Made by a program: the position numbers and the translations under genes
The notes under the pieces: model-generated
Database searches by the model: none
The model's input: the letters and a program-made list of their open reading frames with translations, nothing else
Told to the model about the DNA's origin: nothing
NCBI RefSeq assembly: GCF_029624125.1
Contig: NZ_JARSBN010000003.1
Location: 248,001-312,000 of the forward strand
Length of the DNA stretch: 64,000 nucleotides
Origin: Winogradskyella marincola
GTDB taxonomy: Bacteria; Bacteroidota; Bacteroidia; Flavobacteriales; Flavobacteriaceae
Direction of reading: 5' to 3'
Part shown: positions 44,877 through 52,808 of the stretch, piece by piece
How positions within the stretch are numbered: the stretch's first letter is position 1
How the letters are laid out: every line of letters begins with the position of its first letter

Positions 44877-45533
44877 TTAGGATTTTATCTTCTTTTGCTT
44901 TTTTACTTTACCGTTCTTTCGGTAGTAGTAATAATCATTACCATTCCAATTGTCATCCCAATCATCTCCGTAAGTATTAGGATAATGATCATCTGAATAA
45001 TATGCACTGTTTCTAATATTGTTATGGTTTACAAAACCTCTGGTACCTGTAACAATTCCGTGTCTATTATAAATAATTTGTAAACCACCAACTCGTTTTA
45101 GTTGTCCACGTCTGTAGGTCATATAAACAGTTCCAGCACGTTTTATTCTTCCTTGCCTGTCGTAATTGATAAATACATTACCAATTCGTCTTACTCTACC
45201 TAATCTGTCGTGTCTTATTAATACTCCTCTATTTGTATAGTAAGTATTGTTATTTGGCGCTCCAAAAGTTTGGTTTGTATTGCGCCTGTTGCGTTTGTAA
45301 TAATAATCGTCATCATTAGGATATGCGGTAAATGCTTCTGTATTAAAATCGAAGCTTCCATCAGGAAAGATCAGAAACTCAACACCTCGTTCTATAAACG
45401 ATATTGGTTGTGTAAAGCCATAATGATTATTCTTTAAATCTTTCCCTTCTAAAACAGCATTTCCTGCTGTTGTTGCTGAGGCAGATGTTAGTCCTGCTAA
45501 CACTATTGCCAAAAAAAGTAATTTACTTTTCAT
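44877..45533 (-). CDS. Secreted YD/GR-repeat protein, unknown function
   Basis: A 218-aa protein with a signal peptide (1-20, ending SASATTA). It opens with GVEFLIFPDGSFDFNTEAF, the counterpart of GIEFSVYRDGQFDFYI in its neighbour, then four repeats of about 16-17 residues: RHDRLGRVRRIGNVFI, NYDRQGRIKRAGTVYM, TYRRGQLKRVGGLQI, IYNRHGIVTGTRGFV. The C-terminus is basic (KNGKVKKQKKIKS). Gene duplication with the upstream-on-map paralogue is evident. A sigma-54-like element and a leader inverted repeat precede it. Role unknown. Confidence 0.75.
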   Translation of the reverse strand: MKSKLLFLAIVLAGLTSASATTAGNAVLEGKDLKNNHYGFTQPISFIERGVEFLIFPDGSFDFNTEAFTAYPNDDDYYYKRNRRNTNQTFGAPNNNTYYTNRGVLIRHDRLGRVRRIGNVFINYDRQGRIKRAGTVYMTYRRGQLKRVGGLQIIYNRHGIVTGTRGFVNHNNIRNSAYYSDDHYPNTYGDDWDDNWNGNDYYYYRKNGKVKKQKKIKS

Positions 45534-45555
45534 AATGTATAGGTTTTTAAGATTT

Positions 45556-45587
45556 ACCCAATTCTAGCGTATCTAGAATTTTTGGGT
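45556..45587 (-). promoter_or_regulatory. Inverted repeat in the leader of the short YD-repeat gene
   Basis: AATTCTAG (45560-45567) and CTAGAATT (45573-45580) form a perfect 8-bp inverted repeat with 5-base spacing; ACCC and GGGT outside it could extend the stem past a 3-base bulge. It lies 23 to 54 bases before the start codon. Operator or mRNA hairpin. Confidence 0.4.
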
Positions 45588-45605
45588 TTAATATTTTTAG
45601 AAAAT

Positions 45606-45621
45606 TCAATTAGCATGCCAA
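45606..45621 (-). promoter_or_regulatory. Sigma-54-like promoter of the short YD-repeat gene
   Basis: On the minus strand TTGGCATG-CTAA-TTGA, with the right 4-base spacing against TTGGCACG-N4-TTGC and mismatches at the C of CAC and the last base. It lies 73 bases before the start codon. Confidence 0.4.
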
Positions 45622-45758
45622 AACTTTAAAGTATTGTATATTAGTGTTTTGTAACTATGTTTTTAGCCTTTTATATTTGGAGTAACTTAAAATAGGAGAT
45701 ACAGGTGAAGGAAGTTTATTGTAAAAATTATTACTTTTATTGAAGCTAACCAACATTT

Positions 45759-46829
45759 ATGAGTGCCAATCTAGATACTTGTCAAAATTGTGATCAGCAA
45801 TTTGAAAAAGGTTTTAAGTTCTGTCCACACTGTGGACAAAAAACCAATGAAGAGCTTACGCTTGGAGTTTTGTTTTACAATACCATAAGTAATTATTTTT
45901 CTTTTGATGCTCGGTTCTTAAAGAGTTTTATTCCGTTAATGTTTAGGCCTGGTTATCTGGCAAAGGAGTTTATTAAAGGCAAGCGTTTGTTATACTTGCA
46001 TCCTGCACAGATGTACTTGTTTATTGCAGTAATCTTCTTTTTTGTGTTTAGTTTTTATGCGAGAGATGGAAGGGAACAACTTGATAAGAACATGCAACGT
46101 GTGTTAGAAAGTAGATCTGAAAAAGTGTTTGCTAAAGATAGTGTGTCGCTACAAGACTCTTTAGATATGAAAGCTTTAACAGATTCTGTAAAAAATAATA
46201 GTAGCATAATAGGCCTAAATGAAGAGGAAATTAAAGCTTTAGATTCGTTATCTAATATTAAAGTACCTAAAAAGGACATGGCTATGACTTTTAGTTTCGA
46301 TCAGGAAAAGATGGATTCTTTATTAGTTGTGGGAGCTTCAGATAAAGAGTTATACAGAGCTATGGGAATGTCTGATGATGCAGGTTATTTTACTCGAAAA
46401 TTTTATGCGCAAGGTTTAAAGTTTTATAAAAACATGGGATTAGGGCAAGTCTATCAAACATTTATAGACAGTATACCTCTGGCTATGTTTTTCTTATTAC
46501 CAATTTTTGCTTTTTTATTGAAGATTTTCTTCTTCAGAAAAGGACGATACGCACACCATTTGGTGTTTAGTTTCTATTACTTTTCGTTTCTTTTTGTGGT
46601 CTTTACTATCATTTTTGGAGTAAATAGATTTTGGCCTATTCCAGATGCTATAGATTGGCTAATAGCTTTCTCTACATTTTTCTATTTATTGGTGGGTATT
46701 ATTAAATTTTACAGACAAAGCTGGTTCTTAAGTTTTATAAAAAGTAGTGTAGTTAGCTTTTTGTTTTTGCTATTTGTATTGCCCTTATCTTTTGTGATTT
46801 TAGGATTTATTTCCTTCTTTTTCTATTAG
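45759..46829 (+). CDS. DUF3667-family membrane protein with zinc ribbon
   Basis: A 356-aa protein. An N-terminal zinc ribbon has C8, C11, C22 and C25 (CQNCDQQFEKGFKFCPHCG). It is followed by SFDARFLKSFIPLMFRPGYLAKEFIKGKR and LHPAQMYLFIAV, the core of DUF3667, then a soluble loop and three or more C-terminal transmembrane helices (about 240-355). Function is unknown. The gene stands alone between divergent and convergent neighbours. Confidence 0.82.
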   Translation: MSANLDTCQNCDQQFEKGFKFCPHCGQKTNEELTLGVLFYNTISNYFSFDARFLKSFIPLMFRPGYLAKEFIKGKRLLYLHPAQMYLFIAVIFFFVFSFYARDGREQLDKNMQRVLESRSEKVFAKDSVSLQDSLDMKALTDSVKNNSSIIGLNEEEIKALDSLSNIKVPKKDMAMTFSFDQEKMDSLLVVGASDKELYRAMGMSDDAGYFTRKFYAQGLKFYKNMGLGQVYQTFIDSIPLAMFFLLPIFAFLLKIFFFRKGRYAHHLVFSFYYFSFLFVVFTIIFGVNRFWPIPDAIDWLIAFSTFFYLLVGIIKFYRQSWFLSFIKSSVVSFLFLLFVLPLSFVILGFISFFFY

Positions 46830-46852
46830 AAAAGTATAAAGGGGTAGTCTTT

Positions 46853-47512
46853 TTAAAGTTTGTTAGATTCAGCATGCCAAATGGGTACATTCAAAAACCT
46901 ACTCAAAACATGAGCATCATCAATAATAGATTTAATATTGCCATGGTCTATAACGTTTCGTCTGGTGCCATCTTCTAAAACTAAGTTTAATTCAAAACTT
47001 CCATAAGAGCCATTTTTGCTTCTAATGGTTTCTCCAATAATCTGAATAGCAATAATTGTTTTGAGCCTAAATTGATGTTTCAATTTTCGCTCATTTGGTT
47101 TAAAGTTGTAACCTTTGTAGTAATAACCAGATTGTTTATCAAATACACGTGGTTTGTATAGAGTATATAGCATGTAGCCACCAGCAATTGCAAACACTAA
47201 GCCAAATGCCAGACCAAAAAAATTAAACAAAGAAGGTTCTTGTATAAACCATTTATTAAAGCCGATGTTAAAGATTAAAAAGCCAAAACCAATTGCAAAA
47301 AATATGAACCCAAATAATGCACCACCAATTGAAGGTTTGTATCTCAATTGAGAAGATGTCTTCTCGATAAGTACATGTGTTTTAAAGTTTGATCCACCAG
47401 GCTTTAAAGGTGTGATTTCAACATTCTTTTTTATAGAAATATCTGTAAAATCAACAGAATCAATATCTCTATTGTCGACATCTTTTTGATTGAATCCATT
47501 TGATTGATTCAT
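46853..47512 (-). CDS. Two-helix membrane protein, unknown function
   Basis: A 219-aa protein with a polar N-terminus (about 1-60), two hydrophobic helices (about 65-84 and 95-115) and a C-terminal soluble domain (LKTIIAIQIIGETIRSKNGS, FELNLVLEDGTRRNVIDHGN) that resembles PH-like membrane proteins. It starts one base after the uvrA stop and is probably read through from uvrA. No repair function can be inferred from that. Confidence 0.65.
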   Translation of the reverse strand: MNQSNGFNQKDVDNRDIDSVDFTDISIKKNVEITPLKPGGSNFKTHVLIEKTSSQLRYKPSIGGALFGFIFFAIGFGFLIFNIGFNKWFIQEPSLFNFFGLAFGLVFAIAGGYMLYTLYKPRVFDKQSGYYYKGYNFKPNERKLKHQFRLKTIIAIQIIGETIRSKNGSYGSFELNLVLEDGTRRNVIDHGNIKSIIDDAHVLSRFLNVPIWHAESNKL

Positions 47513-47513
47513 C

Positions 47514-50303
47514 CTATAGCTTTTCTTTTAGATATTTACCTGTAACAGAATTTTTATTAGCTGCAATTTCTTCTGGAGAGCCAAAAGCTACGAGATGTCC
47601 ACCTTGTTTTCCACCTTCTGGTCCTAAGTCTATGATATGGTCAGCGCACTTTATAAGATCTATATTGTGCTCAATAACTATTATAGAATGGCCTTTTGCT
47701 ATTAATGCTCTAAAAGATTTTAATAACTTTTGAATGTCATGAAAATGCAGTCCTGTGGTTGGCTCATCAAAAATGAATAAAGCGTTATCGCTTTTACTGC
47801 CTTTGCCTAAAAACGTTGCCAATTTTATACGCTGTGCTTCACCACCAGAAAGGGTAGAAGAGGACTGGCCTAAAGTAACATAACCTAAGCCAACATCTTG
47901 CAATGGTTGTAGTTTTCCTTGTACTTTAGTTTCGTTATGAGATTGAAAAAATGCAATAGCATCGTCAATCGTCATATTTAAAATATCATCGATTGATTTT
48001 CCTTCAAATTGAACTTCTAATACTTCTTTTTTGAAACGTTTACCTCCACATGTATCACAAGTAAGGTGCACGTCTGCCATAAATTGCATTTCAATAGTAA
48101 CTTCTCCTTCACCTTTACAGGTTTCACAACGTCCACCATCTACATTAAAACTAAAATGCTTGGCTTTGTAATTTCTTATTTTGCTTAGTTTTTGCGATGC
48201 GTATAGTGCTCTAATATCGTCATAAGCCTTAACGTAAGTTACAGGATTAGAGCGCGACGAACGACCAATAGGGTTTTGGTCAACAAATTCTACATGTTTT
48301 ATGTTACTGAAATTTCCTTTCATTTCACTAAACTGACCAGCTTTATCACTAAAACCTGTAAGTTTCTTTTGTATTGAAGGAAACAAAATTTTCTTTACCA
48401 ATGTACTTTTACCACTACCCGAAACACCTGTAATAACTGTGAGCATTTCAAGAGGAAAAGTAACATCAATATTTTTTAAGTTATTTTCTCTGGCTCCAAC
48501 AATATCTATATGATATTTGGATGTTTTACGCTTTTCAGGAACTTTAATTTCTAACTGTCCATTAAGATATTGCGCTGTTAAAGAGTCTGAAGTTAAGATG
48601 TCTTTAAATTTTCCTGTGGCTACAACTTCTCCACCAAATGTTCCTGCTTCAGGACCAATATCAATGATTTCGTCAGCCGCTTTCATAATGTCCTCATCGT
48701 GTTCTACCACAATTACGGTATTACCCAGATCTCGCAAGGCTTTTAAAACATTTATTAAGCGTTCGGTATCTTTTGGATGTAAGCCAATACTCGGTTCATC
48801 AAGTATGTACATAGAACCTACAAGACTACTTCCTAAAGATGTTGCCAAGTTAATACGTTGACTTTCTCCACCAGAAAGAGTGTTGGATCTTCGGTTTAGG
48901 GTTAGGTAGCTTAAACCAACGTTAGTTAAGAATTCTAAACGTGTGTTTATCTCGGTTAGTAGACGTCTGGCAATTTTTTCTTCGTATTTGTTAAGCTGTA
49001 AATCTTTAAAAAATACAGTTAATTCATTAAGTGGTAGGTCTACCAAATCTGTAATGGTTGCTCCATTAATCTTTACATAGCTGGCTTCTTCGCGTAAGCG
49101 CTTACCTTTACAAACATTGCATTTTGTTTTGCCTCTGTAACGCGAAAGCATTACACGATTTTGAATTTTATAAGCTTTAGATTCTAACTCGGCAAAGAAG
49201 CTGTCTAATCCTTCAAAATATTTGTTGCCTTTCCAGATTATGTCTTTTTGCTCATCACTCAGTTCAAAATAAGGTTTGTGTATTGGAAAATCGAATTTAT
49301 GTGAATTATTCACCAACTGATCTCTGTACCAACTCATGCTTTCGCCTCTCCATGGAAAAATAGCATTTTCGAAGATAGAAAGTGCTGTGTTAGGTATCAC
49401 TAAATCCTCATCCAAGCCTATAACATCACCATAACCTTCACATTTAGGGCATGCTCCATAAGGATTGTTAAAACTGAATAGATGCCCATTAGGTTCTAAA
49501 AACGTCATACCATCTATTTCAAACTTGTTATTAAAAACAGTTTGCTTATTGTCTTCCAAAGATTCTATTATGCATGTGCCTACACCTTCAAAAAAAGCAG
49601 TGTCTATGGCATCTGCAAGTCTGTTTAGAAAGTCTTCATCGTCTTTGTAAACAATTCTATCGACTACAAGATACAGGTCTTTGGCAGATGCTATGTTTTC
49701 TTTTAAAGCATCATCAATTCTAAGTACATCGTCTTTGTACTTTATCCTTGCATATCCTTGTTGTAATAAGGTTTGAAGCTTGTTTTCAACACTTCTACCT
49801 TCTTCTAAAATAATAGGTGAGAGCAGCAGCAACTTAGCGCGTTCTTCAAACGTTTTTATAAATTCTATAACATCTGTAACGGTGTGTTTTTTTACTTCAC
49901 TACCAGAAATAGGTGAGTAGGTTTTACCAATTCTGGCAAATAACAACTTTAAATAATCGTAGATTTCTGTGGTTGTACCAACTGTAGAACGTGGATTTGT
50001 AGAATTTACTTTTTGCTCAATGGCAATGGCAGGCGCAATACCTTTTATATAATCTACTTTTGGTTTGTTTAATCTGCCTAAAAACTGACGCGCATAACTC
50101 GATAAACTTTCTACGTAACGACGTTGACCTTCAGCGTATAAGGTGTCGAAAGCTAAACTAGACTTACCAGAGCCAGATAGTCCTGTAATAACAACCAATT
50201 TGTTTCTGGGAATGACAACATCAATATTTTTTAGGTTGTGCAGTTTTGCACCTTTTATAATGATGTTTTCTTTTGGATTAACGTCTAAAACTGTAGTGTT
50301 CAT
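47514..50303 (-). CDS. uvrA: Excinuclease ABC subunit UvrA
   Basis: A 929-aa ABC ATPase dimer-in-one that finds DNA damage for nucleotide excision repair. It has two Walker A sites (GLSGSGKSSLAFDTLYAEGQ and GVSGSGKSTLVKKI), two ABC signatures (LSGGESQRI, LSGGEAQRI), Walker B sites, and both zinc modules (CPKC...CNVC and CETC...CDTC). I chose the ATG at 50303. A TTG at 50330 lies inside the predicted -7 element (50328-50335), and the ATG at 50318 would leave almost no leader. Confidence 0.95.
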   Translation of the reverse strand: MNTTVLDVNPKENIIIKGAKLHNLKNIDVVIPRNKLVVITGLSGSGKSSLAFDTLYAEGQRRYVESLSSYARQFLGRLNKPKVDYIKGIAPAIAIEQKVNSTNPRSTVGTTTEIYDYLKLLFARIGKTYSPISGSEVKKHTVTDVIEFIKTFEERAKLLLLSPIILEEGRSVENKLQTLLQQGYARIKYKDDVLRIDDALKENIASAKDLYLVVDRIVYKDDEDFLNRLADAIDTAFFEGVGTCIIESLEDNKQTVFNNKFEIDGMTFLEPNGHLFSFNNPYGACPKCEGYGDVIGLDEDLVIPNTALSIFENAIFPWRGESMSWYRDQLVNNSHKFDFPIHKPYFELSDEQKDIIWKGNKYFEGLDSFFAELESKAYKIQNRVMLSRYRGKTKCNVCKGKRLREEASYVKINGATITDLVDLPLNELTVFFKDLQLNKYEEKIARRLLTEINTRLEFLTNVGLSYLTLNRRSNTLSGGESQRINLATSLGSSLVGSMYILDEPSIGLHPKDTERLINVLKALRDLGNTVIVVEHDEDIMKAADEIIDIGPEAGTFGGEVVATGKFKDILTSDSLTAQYLNGQLEIKVPEKRKTSKYHIDIVGARENNLKNIDVTFPLEMLTVITGVSGSGKSTLVKKILFPSIQKKLTGFSDKAGQFSEMKGNFSNIKHVEFVDQNPIGRSSRSNPVTYVKAYDDIRALYASQKLSKIRNYKAKHFSFNVDGGRCETCKGEGEVTIEMQFMADVHLTCDTCGGKRFKKEVLEVQFEGKSIDDILNMTIDDAIAFFQSHNETKVQGKLQPLQDVGLGYVTLGQSSSTLSGGEAQRIKLATFLGKGSKSDNALFIFDEPTTGLHFHDIQKLLKSFRALIAKGHSIIVIEHNIDLIKCADHIIDLGPEGGKQGGHLVAFGSPEEIAANKNSVTGKYLKEKL

Positions 50304-50327
50304 AGGATTTTTGCGCATATAATTTTG

Positions 50328-50335
50328 CAAAGATA
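50328..50335 (-). promoter_or_regulatory. -7 promoter element of uvrA
   Basis: TATCTTTG on the minus strand, a full match to TAnnTTTG. Transcription would begin near 50322, which rules out the TTG start at 50330 and favours the ATG at 50303. No -33 TTG is visible. Confidence 0.45.
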
Positions 50336-50533
50336 CGTTATCTATTTAAGCTGATAAAATGCATTATTGTTAGATAAAATGTTAAAATTTGGTGCGAAAT
50401 TTTGTTTTTTCGGAATGATTGTTGTTATATTTACCACATAATCATTTCAAAAACACCTGCGTATAGCATAATATTACTTTAAAAAATTAACCCCTTGCTA
50501 AGAAGTCCGCTTCTTACTACTAAGAGTAATATT

Positions 50534-51118
50534 ATGAAAAGAGAACTTATCCAAGACGCAGAGTTGGTCAGCAACTACATTAGAGGAGACGAAGGTGCAT
50601 TATCAGTTTTGATAGAAAGGCACAAACAAAAAATTTACAGTTTTATTTATTCTAAAGTGTATGATAGAGATATTACTGAAGATATTTTTCAGGATACCTT
50701 TATTAAAGTTATTAGAACCTTAAAACGTGGTAAGTACAATGAAGAAGGCAAGTTTTTGCCATGGGTTATGCGAATTGCACACAACTTAGTAATAGACCAC
50801 TTCAGAAAAAACAACCGTATGCCTAAGTTTGATAACGCAGGTGAGTTTAGTATTTTTTCTGTGTTAAGCGATTCTAGTCTTAATGCTGAAAAAAGTATGA
50901 TTAAAGACCAAGTAGAATCTGATGTGAGACGCGTCATTGAAGAGTTGCCAGAGGACCAAAGGCAAGTACTTTTAATGCGTATGTACCAGGATATGAGCTT
51001 TAAAGAAATCTCTGAGCGTACAGGTGTTAGTATTAATACTGCATTAGGTAGAATGCGTTATGCGCTTATAAATATGCGTAAGGTTATAGAGCAGAATAAT
51101 ATAATTTTAACAAATTAA
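50534..51118 (+). CDS. ECF-type RNA polymerase sigma factor
   Basis: A 194-aa sigma factor from the ATG at 50534; an in-frame TTG at 50495 adds 13 residues that look non-native. Region 2 is VLIERHKQKIYSFIYSKV to FLPWVMRIAHNLVIDHFRK, and region 4 is LPEDQRQVLLMRMYQDMSFK with the helix-turn-helix EISERTGVSINTALGRMRY. No anti-sigma factor gene follows; instead a 48-aa gene lies 57 bases downstream. I recall a close relative being widely conserved in Flavobacteriia. Regulon unknown. Confidence 0.9.
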   Translation: MKRELIQDAELVSNYIRGDEGALSVLIERHKQKIYSFIYSKVYDRDITEDIFQDTFIKVIRTLKRGKYNEEGKFLPWVMRIAHNLVIDHFRKNNRMPKFDNAGEFSIFSVLSDSSLNAEKSMIKDQVESDVRRVIEELPEDQRQVLLMRMYQDMSFKEISERTGVSINTALGRMRYALINMRKVIEQNNIILTN

Positions 51119-51175
51119 TACAATAAAGTGTTTTAAGTTACGTTTTAGCCATAGAATAACCCTAAAATTGGTAAT

Positions 51176-51322
51176 ATGGCAAACATTTACTTTAACGCTT
51201 CCCCAAAAAAGAATAATGACCTAAAACCAAAAGATGAAACGATAAGTTTCCTTTTGAATTACTCAAAGGCTTTAAGTGTTATACATTATAATAAATTGAA
51301 GTTTGAAGCACTTCAGAATTAA
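51176..51322 (+). CDS. 48-aa protein downstream of the ECF sigma factor, unknown function
   Basis: A complete small frame from ATG 51176 to TAA 51320-51322, encoding MANIYFNASPKKNNDLKP and then a helix-forming half (TISFLLNYSKALSVIHYN) ending FEALQN. It sits between the sigma factor stop and a strong terminator, on the same strand, so it is transcribed with the sigma gene. It has no signal peptide or membrane helix. A role in binding or tuning the sigma factor is possible; I know no characterised homologue. Confidence 0.65.
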   Translation: MANIYFNASPKKNNDLKPKDETISFLLNYSKALSVIHYNKLKFEALQN

Positions 51323-51330
51323 GTTGGAAG

Positions 51331-51360
51331 AAATCCTGATTGAAAAATCAGGATTTTTTT
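51331..51360. terminator. Terminator after the sigma factor unit
   Basis: An 11-bp perfect stem (51331-51341 with 51346-51356), loop GAAA, and a T run. It overlaps the last codons of the convergent lipoprotein gene. Confidence 0.85.
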
Positions 51361-51899
51361 GTGAATAATAATTCTTCGTAATTATGTGTTTTTAGATATT
51401 CTTGCTGTAATTCTTTTAAAAAATTAAGTACTTCAGCTTGGTTAGGATGTTTGTCTAATAAACAATTTTTTAGATTTTCATCATAAACTGTAATAACGAT
51501 ATACCAATGGCCTTTTCGGGTTGTGTAATGTTTTTCGAATAAAGGGTCATTACCGTTACTACTGCGTTTTAAGTCAGTTACAACAAGTGGAAGCACCAGG
51601 CTTTTATCTGTTCTTTCAACTTCTTGGTAGCTGAAAAAACATGTTTTTCCATGAATTAAGATAGGTGAGTTTAAACCAACATTGTTATGGTTAAGTTGGT
51701 ATTTAGTATTGATGTAATTATAAAACTCATCAGCATCTTTGGGATCTTTAAAGATAAAAGCGGTTTCTCTACCTAGTTTTCTTTCAAACTTTTTTGCTTT
51801 CATCACCTTGTATTCTTTGTTCTTAAATTTTGGTGCTATTTTATATGGTATACAAGATGTTAGTATTAAAAGTACTAGAAATATTAGAGCTTTTTTCAT
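51348..51899 (-). CDS. Lipoprotein, unknown function
   Basis: A 183-aa protein from the ATG at 51899, which gives a clean lipoprotein signal (KKALIFLVLLILTSC, lipid-attached C16). A start 9 codons upstream would place extra residues before the signal. The mature part is basic and helical-beta mixed, with ETAFIFKDPKDADEFYNYIN and GHWYIVITVYDENLKNCLL. No family recognised. The stop overlaps the terminator hairpin of the convergent sigma unit. Confidence 0.7.
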   Translation of the reverse strand: MKKALIFLVLLILTSCIPYKIAPKFKNKEYKVMKAKKFERKLGRETAFIFKDPKDADEFYNYINTKYQLNHNNVGLNSPILIHGKTCFFSYQEVERTDKSLVLPLVVTDLKRSSNGNDPLFEKHYTTRKGHWYIVITVYDENLKNCLLDKHPNQAEVLNFLKELQQEYLKTHNYEELLFTKKS

Positions 51900-51945
51900 G
51901 GTTGATAGTTTAAGAAATGACCTCAATAATTATACCAACTAAGTA

Positions 51946-52602
51946 TTATTTTTTCTTTTTATAATAGTCGTCTAAAACCGATTTTCTTCCAATAGTTTTG
52001 GTGATAATATCCTTTTCTAAATCCCAACCACGAGCAGGTGAGTACTCTCTGCCATACCAAATAATTTGAAGGTGGAGATCGTTCCATAATTCTTCAGGAA
52101 ATAAACGTTTGGCATCTTTTTCGGTTTGCACTACGTTTTTGCCATTGGTTAAATTCCAACGATACATCAAGCGATGAATATGAGTATCAACAGGAAATGC
52201 AGGTATACCAAAGGCTTGAGATAATACTACAGCTGCTGTTTTGTGGCCAACTGCAGGCAAAGCTTCTAGTGCTTCGTATGTTTGAGGAACTTTACCGTCA
52301 TATTTTTCAATAAGAATTTGAGATAAACCATAAATACCTTTACTCTTCATCGGAGATAAACCAACGGGTTTTATAATTTCTCTAATTTCTTCTACACTGA
52401 GCTTTACCATATCATAAGGATTATCAGCCTTTTCAAATAAAAGCGGAGTAATTTGATTGACACGTACATCTGTGCTCTGTGCAGACATTAGCACAGCTAT
52501 CAATAATGTATATGGATCTTTATGGTCTAACGGGATAGGAATTTCTGGATAGAGTTCATTTAATGTATTTATAACAAAATCTACCTTTTCTTGCTTAGTC
52601 AT
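51946..52602 (-). CDS. nth: Endonuclease III, lacking the iron-sulfur cluster
   Basis: A 218-aa base-excision glycosylase/AP lyase. The helix-hairpin-helix is LEALPAVGHKTAAVVLSQA with the catalytic lysine K121, followed by FPVDTHIHRL with the catalytic aspartate D139. Normal E. coli-type Nth ends with four cysteines (C-X6-C-X2-C-X5-C) that hold a [4Fe-4S] cluster; this protein has no cysteine at all, and the region reads WYGREYSPARGWDLEKDIIT. A copy of its first 15 codons is also present at 53926-53970. Confidence 0.93.
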   Translation of the reverse strand: MTKQEKVDFVINTLNELYPEIPIPLDHKDPYTLLIAVLMSAQSTDVRVNQITPLLFEKADNPYDMVKLSVEEIREIIKPVGLSPMKSKGIYGLSQILIEKYDGKVPQTYEALEALPAVGHKTAAVVLSQAFGIPAFPVDTHIHRLMYRWNLTNGKNVVQTEKDAKRLFPEELWNDLHLQIIWYGREYSPARGWDLEKDIITKTIGRKSVLDDYYKKKK

Positions 52603-52808
52603 TTGTGCTCAGATTATAAAAAACAAATTTAAAGAATTGGTTTTAAAATCCTGTAAAAACTAAGTGATAGGAAGTGTGGCTAATAATTAAAAATCACAAT
52701 TAATCCTTGATTTTTCACTCTTTAACAAGTAATCGAATTTTTATTTTGATAGAATAATCAAAACCACAAAATTTGAATGCTCTTTTAGTGAAATTTTAAA
52801 AAACACAT
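52603..52808. other. Divergent spacer between nth and the glycosyltransferase gene, with two inverted repeats
   Basis: AAAAATCA/TGATTTTT (52689-52696 with 52708-52715) and TTTTGAT/ATCAAAA (52744-52750 with 52757-52763) are perfect inverted repeats. Neither serves an obvious neighbouring gene as a terminator. They may be remnants of DNA brought in with the glycosyltransferase. Confidence 0.35.
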
